From contig JAZNEP010000022.1 of the NCBI GenBank assembly GCA_045588655.1, forward strand, positions 268,480 through 332,479: 64,000 bases of DNA. The letters are read 5' to 3'. How positions within the stretch are numbered: the first letter of the stretch is position 1; each line of letters begins with the position of its first letter. Shown here in pieces: positions 34,466 through 44,100 of the stretch. Source of the stretch: SVFI01 sp045588655 (lineage in GTDB: Bacteria > Bacillota > Clostridia > Lachnospirales > Lachnospiraceae). The notes below the pieces were generated by a model. It was not told where the DNA came from. It was given only the letters and a program-made list of their open reading frames with translations, and did no database searches. The position numbers and the translations under genes are program-made.

Positions 34466-35524
34466 ATGTATCGTGATGCTACAAAGGTGATAAAAATTGG
34501 TGACAAGGTGATTGGCGGAGGAAATCCGATTTTGATCCAGTCGATGACAAATACACATACAGAGGATGTGGAGGCTACGGTGGCGCAGATTCACAGATTG
34601 GAAAAGGCAGGCTGTGAGATTATCCGCTGTACGGTTCCGACACTTGAGGCAGCAAGCGCAATTGCTGAGATTAAGAAACAGATTCACATTCCCCTGGTTG
34701 CAGACATTCATTTTGATTATAAAATGGCAATTGCAGCGATGGAGAATGGAGCGGATAAGATTCGAATTAATCCGGGAAACATTGGAAGTATTGAGCGGGT
34801 GAAAGCCGTTGTTGATGTCGCAAAAGAAAGAAATATACCGATTCGTGTCGGTGTAAACAGTGGATCTTTAGAAAAGAATCTGGTGGAAAAATATGGTGGT
34901 GTAACAGCGGAAGGAATTGTAGAGAGTGCACTGGATAAGGTACGTATGATAGAAGATTTAGGCTATGACAATTTGGTGATCAGCATTAAGTCTTCGGATG
35001 TTCTTATGTGTGTGGCAGCGCATGAACGACTGGTTGAGAAGACAAATTATCCGTTACATGTGGGAATAACAGAATCAGGAACCCTTACAAGTGGAAATAT
35101 AAAATCGGCAATCGGGCTGGGTATTATATTAAATCAGGGAATCGGAGATACCATTCGTGTATCATTGACCGGTGACCCAGTGGAAGAAATTAAGTCAGCA
35201 AAACTCATTCTTCGTACCTTGGGACTTCGTAAGGGAGGAATCGAGGTGGTTTCATGTCCGACGTGCGGAAGAACAAGAATTGATTTGATTGGTCTTGCCA
35301 ATGAAGTGGAAAAAATGGTGGCAGATATTCCGCTTGATTTGAAAGTTGCGGTCATGGGATGTGTGGTAAACGGACCGGGAGAAGCGAAAGAAGCAGATAT
35401 CGGTATCGCCGGTGGAATTGGTGAAGGTCTTTTGATAAAAAAAGGCGAAATTATTAAAAAAGTACCGGAGGATCAGCTACTTTCTACGTTGAAAGATGAG
35501 TTGTTAAATTGGGGTAAAGAATAA
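34466..35524 (+). CDS. ispG: 4-hydroxy-3-methylbut-2-en-1-yl diphosphate synthase
   Basis: Penultimate MEP-pathway enzyme, an iron-sulfur protein that converts MEcPP to HMBPP. The 352-residue protein has the TIM-barrel N-terminus (PILIQSMTNTHTEDVEAT, PLVADIHFDYKMA, RINPGNIG) and the cluster ligands in SCPTCGR and MGCVVNGPGEA. GGAGG precedes ATG 34466. Confidence 0.97.
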   Translation: MYRDATKVIKIGDKVIGGGNPILIQSMTNTHTEDVEATVAQIHRLEKAGCEIIRCTVPTLEAASAIAEIKKQIHIPLVADIHFDYKMAIAAMENGADKIRINPGNIGSIERVKAVVDVAKERNIPIRVGVNSGSLEKNLVEKYGGVTAEGIVESALDKVRMIEDLGYDNLVISIKSSDVLMCVAAHERLVEKTNYPLHVGITESGTLTSGNIKSAIGLGIILNQGIGDTIRVSLTGDPVEEIKSAKLILRTLGLRKGGIEVVSCPTCGRTRIDLIGLANEVEKMVADIPLDLKVAVMGCVVNGPGEAKEADIGIAGGIGEGLLIKKGEIIKKVPEDQLLSTLKDELLNWGKE

Positions 35525-38500
35525 ATGAGCAGTAGGTTTTTTGACGTGTTTCCGACATTAAAGTTGGAAGGTGAATGTAAAGCTTATATGGAACTGGCCA
35601 TGGTAGAGCGAATTGCAACTACACGTGCGAGAGATTTGTATAAGGTTTACATAACTTGCGATAGACTGATTGAAAAAAAATATATCTATATGATTGAAAA
35701 AGAGCTGCAGAGGCAGCTTTTTTCAGCTGCAGAAGAAGATCTGCGCGGTCAGGGACCGATAGTGAATGTAAAATTGTATGAAACCTTTCATCTGTCGGAC
35801 CAGTATAATGTGAAAAAACTGTTTGAAGTTTATATGGACAGTATATTGATGGAAATGAAACAATATAGTCCGGTCTTATACAGTATGTTAAAAAAGGGGG
35901 AATTCACATATCGAGGGGAAAAAGAAGTGATTCTTTCTGTTGAAAATATTCCGTTGCATCATCAGAAAAAGCAGGAACTGATGGATATTTTGCAAAAGAT
36001 AGTGTGCGAAAGATGCGGTATTTCAGCTTTGTTCGATATAGAATATATTGAGCCGAAGGAAAGCCGATATCGCAAGGAGGATGATGTTCGTATTGCCCGT
36101 AAGGTGGAAGAAATTATGCAGAGAGCAACGTCGGATGGACCAAAGAGCAGTGACACGGAATATGCAAACATGCCGGATGGCGGTGGAGATGAGTTGTTTG
36201 GCGGAGCACCTGAAAAAGTGGAGGAAAAACCAGCCATTCAGCCACCAAAAAAAGCACCGGCCACGGATCCGCCTGCCAAAGAAAAGCCAAGCGGAATGAA
36301 ACAGGAGAACCGTCCATATCGCCGACCGCAGCGAAAATCGGATAATCCGGATGTGTTATATGGGTACGATATAGAGGGAGAAATTACGCCGATTGATCAG
36401 ATTCTCGGAGAGATTGGTGAAGTGGTAATTAAGGGGCAAATTTTAAGTACAGATGAAAAAGAAATTCGTAATGAAAAAACGATATATACCTTTTCGATTA
36501 CCGATTTTACCGATACAATCAAATGTAAAATGTTCTGTCCAAACGAAGAGTTGCCTAGTATTCGCGCGGGAGCCGGGAAGGGTTCATTTGTTCTGGTAAA
36601 GGGAGTACCGTTGCAGGATACTTATGACCGTGATTTGGTGATAAATATTAAGTCCATTCAAAAGTCAAAAGATTTTAGAGTAACAAGAAGCGATCATGCC
36701 TTGAACAAGAGAGTAGAGCTCCACTGTCATACCAAAATGAGTGACATGGATGGGGTTGCTGATGTGATTGATATTATTAAGCGTGCATATAAATGGGGAC
36801 ATCCGGCTATTGCGATTACCGATCATGGGGTCGTAGCAGGTTTGGCAGACATGTTTCATACTTGGCAGGACTTATATAAAGCAGCAAAAGCAGAGGCAGA
36901 GAAAGAGGGAAAGACCTTAGATCGACAGGATTTTTTCAAGGTCATTATCGGTTCAGAGATTTACCTTGTCGATGACTTGAAACATATAGTGAGCAATTCA
37001 AAAAACCAGTCGTTGGAAGATACGTATGTTGTATTTGATATTGAGACTACCGGTTTTTCAAATGAAAAGAATAATATCATTGAGATTGGTGCAGTTAAAA
37101 TACAGCATGGAAGTATAGTGGATCGGTTCTCAAGTTATGTAAACCCGTATGAACCGATACCGTTTCGCATTGAGCAGTTGACCGGGATTAACGACAGTAT
37201 GGTCATGGATGCTCCTGCCATAGAAGAAGTACTTCCGCAGTTTTTGGCTTTTTGTGAAAGTTCTGTTTTGGTAGCCCACAATGCGGAGTTTGATATTGGA
37301 TTTATAAGAGTGGCGGCCGCAAGGCAAAATCTGCCGTTTGATTATACATACGTAGATACGGTGGCGCTCGCCAGAGTGCTGTTACCGAATTTGGCAAAAT
37401 ATAAATTGGATAATGTGGCAAAGACAATGGGTGTTTCTTTGGAAAATCACCACAGAGCGGTAGATGATGCAGGTGCCACAGCAGAAATTTTTGAGAAGTT
37501 CATCCCGATGCTGAGACAGCAGGGTGTTTACACGTTGGATGAATTAAATGTACTGGGAGATGAAAGTCCGGAAGCAATCAGTAAGCTTCCTTCTTATCAT
37601 GCAATTGTACTAGCAAAAAATGATGTGGGACGAGTAAATTTGTATAAGCTTGTGTCGGAGTCACATCTAAACTATTTTAATCGTCGCCCGAAAGTACCAA
37701 AGAGCCTTATTATGAAATATAGAGAAGGGCTGATTCTGGGAAGTGCGTGTGAAGCAGGAGAGTTGTATCGCGCAATTCTGGATGGAAAATCCGAATCCGA
37801 AATTGCAAAAATTGTGCGCTTCTATGATTATTTGGAAATTCAGCCACTTGGAAACAATGCGTTTATGATTGATTCCGAAAAAGTGGAGAATATCAAATCC
37901 ATGGAGGATATAAAAGCAATTAACAGACAGATTTGTGATCTGGGTGAGCAGTTTGGAAAACCGGTTTGTGCCACTTGTGATGTGCATTTTCTGGATCCGG
38001 AGGATGAAGTGTACCGCCGAATTATTATGGCCGGAAAAGGATTTAAAGACGCGGATTCCCAGGCACCACTCTATCTTCGAACCACAGATGAGATGTTGGA
38101 AGAATTTGAGTATCTTGGAAGCGATAAAGCCAGAGAAGTCGTAATTGAAAATACAAATCGGATTGCGGATATGGTCGATGTAGTGGATCCGGTTAGACCG
38201 GACAAGTGTCCGCCTGTAATTGAAAACAGTGACCAGACCCTGACCGATATCTGTTATCGCAAAGCACATGAGATTTATGGCGAAACGTTGCCTGATATTG
38301 TGGAAGAGCGTTTAAAACGTGAGCTTAATTCGATTATTTCCAATGGTTTTGCGGTGATGTATATTATTGCCCAAAAGCTCGTGTGGAAATCTGTGGAGGA
38401 TGGATATCTGGTGGGTTCTCGTGGTTCGGTCGGGTCCTCGTTTGTGGCTTATGCTGCCGGAATTACAGAGGTAAACTCGCTCAGTCCGCACTACTATTGT

Positions 38501-40102
38501 AAACATTGTCACTACTATGATTTTGATTCAGAGGAAGTTCTGCAATATTCCGGAATGGCAGGGTGCGATATGCCGGATAAACTTTGTCCGCAATGTGGTA
38601 AGCCGCTGGTAAAGGACGGTTTTGACATTCCGTTTGAAACGTTCCTTGGTTTCAAAGGAGATAAAGAGCCGGATATTGACTTAAACTTCTCCGGAGAATA
38701 TCAGAGTAAAGCGCATAAGTATACGGAAGTAATCTTTGGAGCAGGACAGGCGTATCGGGCAGGTACCATCGGAACACTGGCGGATAAGACCGCATACGGC
38801 TATGTGAGAAATTATTACGAAGAGAGAGGAATTCATAAACGTAGTTGTGAGATGGAACGAATTGCCAAAGGTTGTGAAAAAGTACGTCGTTCGACCGGAC
38901 AGCATCCGGGCGGTATTATTGTGCTTCCGCTGGGTGAGGAAATTGATTCCTTCACACCGGTTCAGCATCCGGCAAATGATATGACAACAGATATTATAAC
39001 AACACATTTTGATTATCATAAAATTGATCATAATCTGCTCAAACTCGATATTCTCGGACACGACGATCCGACGATGATTCGTATGCTTCAGGATTTGACA
39101 GGTCTTGATCCGACCACGATACCGCTGGATGATAAACAGGTCATGAGTCTGTTTCAATCAACCCAGGCACTCCATGTAACGCCGGAGGAGTTGGGGGATT
39201 GCAAGCTCGGGGCACTGGGGATTCCGGAGTTTGGTACGGATTTTGCGATGCAGATGTTGATTGACGCAGGGCCAAAATCGTTTTCGGATTTGGTCCGTAT
39301 TTCCGGATTGTCACATGGTACGGACGTATGGCTTGGTAATGCAAAAACGTTGATTGAGGAAGGAAAGGCTACGATTTCAACAGCGGTTTGTACGCGAGAT
39401 GATATCATGATTTATCTTATTAGCAAGGGCGTAGACAGTGCACTTTCCTTTACCATTATGGAAAGTGTACGTAAAGGAAAAGGTGTAAAGCCGGAATGGG
39501 AAGAAGCCATGGTAGCTGCAGGGGTTCCGGATTGGTATATCTGGTCCTGCAAAAAAATCAAGTATATGTTCCCAAAAGCGCATGCGGCAGCGTACGTTAT
39601 GATGGCTTGGAGAATTGCGTATTGCAAGGTCTATTATCCGCTTGCCTACTACACCGCATTTTTCAGCATTCGTGCAACTGCATTTTCGTATGAGTTGATG
39701 TGTCAGGGAAAGGCATATCTGGAAAATACGATTGAGGAGTATAAGAAGAGAAAAGACACTCTTTCTAACAAGGAAAAAGATACACTCAAGGATATGCGAA
39801 TTGTACAGGAAATGTATGCCCGTGGGTTTGAGTTTATGAAGCTGGATCTATATAAGGCGCATTCGAGAAATTTTCAAATTATTGATGGGAAAATCATGCC
39901 ATCCTTCAGCAGTATTGAAGGCATGGGAGATAAAGCAGCAGAAGCTATCATGGAAGCCGCTAAGGATGGCCCGTTTTTGTCAAAGGATGATCTCAAGAGC
40001 AGAAGTAAAGTTCCGCAAAGTGTATTGGATAAAATGGGAGAGCTTGGGCTTCTTGGAGATATCCCGGAATCAAATCAGTATAGTCTGTTTGATTTGATGT
40101 AG
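35525..40102 (+). CDS. polC: DNA polymerase III alpha subunit, PolC type
   Basis: Main replicative polymerase of low-GC Gram-positive bacteria, with built-in proofreading. The 1525-residue protein has an N-terminal domain, a Pro/Lys linker (about 230-275), an OB domain (about 290-390), a PHP domain (VELHCHTKMSD near 397) interrupted by the exonuclease (VVFDIETTGFS near 500, HNAEFDIGF, HRAVDDAGAT), a zinc module (CKHCHYY and CPQCG), the catalytic DID in PDIDLNFS (about 1048-1055) and the C-terminal HhH part. It is somewhat longer than the common 1430-1470. Begins directly at the ispG stop with a weak ribosome site, implying coupling. Confidence 0.98.
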   Translation: MSSRFFDVFPTLKLEGECKAYMELAMVERIATTRARDLYKVYITCDRLIEKKYIYMIEKELQRQLFSAAEEDLRGQGPIVNVKLYETFHLSDQYNVKKLFEVYMDSILMEMKQYSPVLYSMLKKGEFTYRGEKEVILSVENIPLHHQKKQELMDILQKIVCERCGISALFDIEYIEPKESRYRKEDDVRIARKVEEIMQRATSDGPKSSDTEYANMPDGGGDELFGGAPEKVEEKPAIQPPKKAPATDPPAKEKPSGMKQENRPYRRPQRKSDNPDVLYGYDIEGEITPIDQILGEIGEVVIKGQILSTDEKEIRNEKTIYTFSITDFTDTIKCKMFCPNEELPSIRAGAGKGSFVLVKGVPLQDTYDRDLVINIKSIQKSKDFRVTRSDHALNKRVELHCHTKMSDMDGVADVIDIIKRAYKWGHPAIAITDHGVVAGLADMFHTWQDLYKAAKAEAEKEGKTLDRQDFFKVIIGSEIYLVDDLKHIVSNSKNQSLEDTYVVFDIETTGFSNEKNNIIEIGAVKIQHGSIVDRFSSYVNPYEPIPFRIEQLTGINDSMVMDAPAIEEVLPQFLAFCESSVLVAHNAEFDIGFIRVAAARQNLPFDYTYVDTVALARVLLPNLAKYKLDNVAKTMGVSLENHHRAVDDAGATAEIFEKFIPMLRQQGVYTLDELNVLGDESPEAISKLPSYHAIVLAKNDVGRVNLYKLVSESHLNYFNRRPKVPKSLIMKYREGLILGSACEAGELYRAILDGKSESEIAKIVRFYDYLEIQPLGNNAFMIDSEKVENIKSMEDIKAINRQICDLGEQFGKPVCATCDVHFLDPEDEVYRRIIMAGKGFKDADSQAPLYLRTTDEMLEEFEYLGSDKAREVVIENTNRIADMVDVVDPVRPDKCPPVIENSDQTLTDICYRKAHEIYGETLPDIVEERLKRELNSIISNGFAVMYIIAQKLVWKSVEDGYLVGSRGSVGSSFVAYAAGITEVNSLSPHYYCKHCHYYDFDSEEVLQYSGMAGCDMPDKLCPQCGKPLVKDGFDIPFETFLGFKGDKEPDIDLNFSGEYQSKAHKYTEVIFGAGQAYRAGTIGTLADKTAYGYVRNYYEERGIHKRSCEMERIAKGCEKVRRSTGQHPGGIIVLPLGEEIDSFTPVQHPANDMTTDIITTHFDYHKIDHNLLKLDILGHDDPTMIRMLQDLTGLDPTTIPLDDKQVMSLFQSTQALHVTPEELGDCKLGALGIPEFGTDFAMQMLIDAGPKSFSDLVRISGLSHGTDVWLGNAKTLIEEGKATISTAVCTRDDIMIYLISKGVDSALSFTIMESVRKGKGVKPEWEEAMVAAGVPDWYIWSCKKIKYMFPKAHAAAYVMMAWRIAYCKVYYPLAYYTAFFSIRATAFSYELMCQGKAYLENTIEEYKKRKDTLSNKEKDTLKDMRIVQEMYARGFEFMKLDLYKAHSRNFQIIDGKIMPSFSSIEGMGDKAAEAIMEAAKDGPFLSKDDLKSRSKVPQSVLDKMGELGLLGDIPESNQYSLFDLM

Positions 40103-40134
40103 GGAAGAGGAAAGAACAGAGTGAGGATTTGTAG

Positions 40135-40170
40135 AAAACAGATGTGAGATAGGTCTCATGTCTGTTTTTT
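40135..40170 (+). terminator. Strong intrinsic terminator after polC
   Basis: A stem of about 15 pairs (two wobbles) joins 40135-40149 and 40154-40168, with loop TAGG and a run of T after it. Ends the uppS-polC transcription unit. Confidence 0.88.
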
Positions 40171-40202
40171 AATAATGAATTCAGATAAAGAATGTAGAAA
40201 AT

Positions 40203-40237
40203 AAAAAAAGCATTGAAAAACTTAAATTTTCAACACT
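40203..40237 (-). terminator. Intrinsic terminator of the tRNA-Glu gene (minus strand)
   Basis: Read on the minus strand, AGTGTTGAAAA (40237-40227) pairs with TTTTCAATGCT (40219-40209), with two G-T pairs, followed by seven T (40209-40203). About 30 bases beyond the tRNA 3' end. Confidence 0.8.
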
Positions 40238-40268
40238 TTCTCGGGTTGGGCTGTTAAAAATATGTTAG

Positions 40269-40340
40269 CAGCTCGTAGGGGAATCGAACCCCTGTTTCCG
40301 CCGTGAGAGGGCGGCGTCTTGACCGCTTGACCAACGAGCC
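40269..40340 (-). tRNA. tRNA-Glu, anticodon CUC
   Basis: On the minus strand the 72-base cloverleaf starts GGCTCGT, has the D arm, anticodon stem CCGCC/GGCGG with loop CTCTCAC (anticodon CTC, reading GAG), TTCGATT in the T loop and acceptor ACGAGCT, then discriminator G. The first acceptor pair is G-U. The CCA end is not encoded (GCT follows). It is the only minus-strand gene in the window. Confidence 0.95.
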
Positions 40341-40372
40341 ATATTTATGTATTACACAACGTCCTTGACTAT

Positions 40373-40399
40373 ATTATAATAAAATGAAGTGAAATGCAA
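40373..40399 (-). promoter_or_regulatory. Predicted promoter for tRNA-Glu (minus strand)
   Basis: On the minus strand TTGCAT (40399-40394) and TATAAT (40378-40373) are 15 bases apart; the perfect -10 sits about 33 bases before the tRNA 5' end. Spacing is short, so the -35 is less certain. Confidence 0.5.
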
Positions 40400-40452
40400 G
40401 AACTTTTTTGAATTTCCAGATAGATATTTTTCGTATTTATTAAAAAAATATA

Positions 40453-40481
40453 TTTACGAGTGCTTTTTAGCGTGTTAGAAT
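40453..40481 (+). promoter_or_regulatory. Predicted promoter for the 40516 gene
   Basis: TTTACG (40453-40458) and TAGAAT (40476-40481), spacing 17. It lies back to back with the tRNA promoter. Confidence 0.5.
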
Positions 40482-40515
40482 ACAAATAGTATTGGTTTCG
40501 GGAGGGCGATGTTAA

Positions 40516-40950
40516 ATGCAAAAGGAAGTATTTAATCAGATTATAGTAGATAATATTGATGCAACACTGGTAAGTGTCGTTTTAAGTAATGGAATGGTAC
40601 TTAGCCGTAAGTTAGAAATTGAGGGAAATCGTACGACGAGTACGAATGTTACTTTTATCAAGATAGAAGAAACATATGTTGGTGTACGTGAAAAATTGGA
40701 TGTTACATACGATTACAGCGGACAGACAAGAAAAGGAGATTCCAAGTATGCAGACTATTACATGGCATACGAGGACATTGTTGCTTTAGAGTTCTATGAG
40801 GAGTCAGTAAAGAAAGCACTGGAAGAGAATGAAAAAGCACAGACCCGTCAGGCGTCGCTTCCAAACGAAGTAGAGCGCGAGTACGTAGAAAAATCGCAAA
40901 AGAAGAGTGTGGAAGAAGAGCTGTTTATCAAAACAGCAGGGGATATTTAA
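40516..40950 (+). CDS. Conserved-looking hypothetical cytoplasmic protein
   Basis: The 144-residue protein starts MQKEVFNQIIVDNIDATLVSVVLSNGMVLSRKLEIEG, a beta-rich region of about 95 residues, and ends in a charged helical tail (EESVKKALEENEKAQ...). No membrane segment, signal or catalytic motif. GGGAGG at 40500-40505 is ten bases before ATG 40516. It has its own promoter and a near-perfect terminator hairpin, so it is a single-gene unit. The folded N-terminal part could be a small beta-barrel of nucleic-acid or regulatory type, but I do not recognise it. Confidence 0.72.
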   Translation: MQKEVFNQIIVDNIDATLVSVVLSNGMVLSRKLEIEGNRTTSTNVTFIKIEETYVGVREKLDVTYDYSGQTRKGDSKYADYYMAYEDIVALEFYEESVKKALEENEKAQTRQASLPNEVEREYVEKSQKKSVEEELFIKTAGDI

Positions 40951-40981
40951 GAGAAGGAAATGGGATAAACGAATTGACAGA

Positions 40982-41016
40982 AATGAGAAATGAACTGAGT
41001 TCATTTCTCATTCTTT
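40982..41016 (+). terminator. Terminator hairpin after the 40516 gene
   Basis: Perfect 14-pair stem (40982-40995 with 40999-41012) with a three-base TGA loop, followed by CTTTG. The T-run is short, so termination may be partial. Confidence 0.65.
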
Positions 41017-41103
41017 GTGAATGCGATGTAAAAAATATGTAGGAAAGAAACAATAAAAGTAAATTGAAGTATGCTTTCATACAGCAAGGGAAAGAGTGGT
41101 AGA

Positions 41104-44100
41104 ATGTCAAAATTTAGTGTGAAAAAACCGTATACTGTCCTCGTGGCAGTGGTGATGTTGATTGTTCTTGGAATTGTCAGCTTTACAAAGCTTACAACGG
41201 ATTTACTTCCAACAATCAGTATCCCGTATGTATTAGTTATCACAACCTATCCGGGAGCGTCTCCGGAGAGAGTGGAAAGTGATGTCAGCAAGGTTTTGGA
41301 AGAAAGACTTGGAACGGTAAATGGAGTAGAGAACGTAAATAGTGTTTCCTATGAAAATTATAGTATGGTAACACTAGAGTTTGCGGATGATACCAATATG
41401 GATAGTGCCATGGTTAAGCTCTCTACGCAGATTAACCAGATTGAATTTCCGGATACGGTGGGTACTCCGTCACTGATGGAAATTTCACCGGACATGATGG
41501 CGACGATGTATCTGGCAGTAGATTATGAAGGATCGGATATTTATGACTTGACTACGTTTGTAGATGAAACAGTAATTCCGTATATGGAAAGACAGAACGG
41601 GGTTGCGAGTGTGTCTGCGACTGGTATGGTAGAGCAGTCGGTTGAGATTCGTCTGGATAAAGAGAAAGTGGACGCATTAAATGCAAAAGTTCTTGGTATT
41701 GCGACAGACAAACTGGATGATGCGCAGGCAGAACTGGATGATGCCAGACAAGAGTTAAACGATGCCGAATCTGAAATCAATAGTGGACAGGAAAAGCTTA
41801 AGGATGAGCAGGAAACAGCGACAGATGAATTAGCCAAATACAGCAAAATGCTGGATGAGGCCATCGCCACAAAAGCCGCATATGCTGCAAGATTGGTGGG
41901 CCTTGAAACAGATGAGATGGCATTAAAGGCTGAACTGAAGGCATACAAAGACAATAAAGTACAGAAAAATTATGAACAGATAAATAGTTCCTTTGATGTG
42001 GCTAGAGGAACCATTCAGTCAGAAGAAACATTTAAAGCAATTTATGATGCGGTATATGCACAGATTCGAATTGCTGCAGTACAGCAGGCGTTAGAATCTG
42101 CGGGAATGGCAGGTGTTGTAATAGACGCAACCAATATAGATACGTATTTGGCAATGCTTGGTCCGGATGCAACAGCAGCAATTGAGGCGGCAGCGGCTGA
42201 AAATGCCACAAAGGTTGCAAAAGAGCAACAGCAACAGCAGCTGGACGACATTCCGACGGATGTAAAGGATGCGATCGATAATCCGAAAAAGCTCAAAGCA
42301 TTTAAAGAGATGATGGAGCAGCAGGGACAGGAAGAAGCTGCAAAAGCTTTAACCAAGAAAAATCTCAAGCAGCTGTATGATATTGTGACAACGCGTATTC
42401 CGCAGATTAACACAGAACTTGCAAATTTAGCAATTGAGATTGCGGCAGCAAAAGAGGTCAATAAAAAGGTGGAAGAATCCATCAAAGAAGCGGAAGATGC
42501 TTATGTAGAGGTGGAAGCCGGAAAGATTACGGCAGCCGCTTCGTTTGGGGCTTATACGGCGCAGCTTGAATCCGGTAAACTTTCCATTGAACAGGGAAAA
42601 GAGCAGATGAAGCAGGCACAGGAACAGCTCGATGAAAGCCGTGAATCGGTGTTGGAAAGTGCCAATATGGACGCTCTTTTATCACTGGAAACATTAGCAC
42701 AGCTTATTGGTGCACAAAACTTTTCCATGCCGGCCGGATATATTCAAAATGAGGATGATACACAGATTCTTGTTAAGATTGGAGATGAGTTCGATAATGT
42801 AGAACAAATTGAAAATATGATTCTGTGTAATGTAGATAAAATCGGAGATGTCAGAATCAGTGATGTGGCAAACGTAACCGTACTGGATAATGCAAATGAA
42901 AGTTACGCGAAGTTAAACGGAAACAATGCTGTCATTTTGAGCATCATGAAATCAAGTACTGCAGGTACATCGGATGTTTCAAAGACTTGTAATGAAGCGA
43001 TAAAAGAACTGGAAAAAGAGTATGGCGGTCTCCATTTGACTCCACTTATGGACCAGGGAGATTATATCGGTCTCATTATCAACTCTGTACTTTCAAATTT
43101 GATATGGGGTGCACTCCTGGCCGTGATTGTGCTTGCTATCTTCTTGAAGGACTATAAGCCTACACTTGTTGTAGCATTTAGTATCCCGATGAGTGTGCTG
43201 TTTGCGATTGTACTTATGTATTTCTCGAACATAACACTGAACATCATTTCACTTTCGGGATTGGCACTCGGTGTCGGCATGCTTGTAGATAACTCGATTG
43301 TCGTAATAGAGAATATTTATCGATTGCGTAACAAAGGCGTTTCGTCTGCAAGAGCAGCGGTTATGGGAGCTAAACAGGTGGCCGGTGCGATAGCAGCATC
43401 GACCTTGACTACCATTTGTGTATTCCTTCCGATTGTATTTACAACCGGTCTGACCAGACAGTTGTTTACGGATATGGCGCTTACGATTGCATATAGTTTG
43501 ATTGCCAGTTTGATTGTGGCGTTAACTTTTGTTCCATGTATGAGTGCGACAGTATTAAAAAATTCAGCCGAAAAGGAACATAAACTGTTTGACAAAGTCA
43601 TGGTTGTTTATGAGAAAATTTTAAGATTTTGTCTGAAGGTAAAATGGATTCCTGTATTGCTGGCAGTTGTTCTTCTCACAATATGTGTTGTTCGTGTGAT
43701 AAACATGGGAATGGTACTACTTCCTTCTATGGGTGGTAACCAAATGAGCATGACAATGTCTGTGCCGGATGAGTGGGAAGTAGAAGAAGGATATGCGGCA
43801 GCGGATGATTTGCTGGGAAAAATCAGAGCAATCGATGGAATAGAGACTGTAGGTATCATGTCCGGCGGAGCCAGTGGTGATGTTATGATGTCATCCGGAA
43901 CGAATAAAGACTTCTCGTTCTATCTGATTTTGGATGATGAGACAGGAAAAGATAATGAGGTGGTTGCTAAAAAACTGGAAACCATCATGCAGGATGGTTA
44001 TGCAGATACCGAATATTCGATTGCAACCTCAAATATGGATATTTCCGCATTGATGAGTAGCGGACTTCAAATTGAGATTTATGGGGACGATGTGGATACA

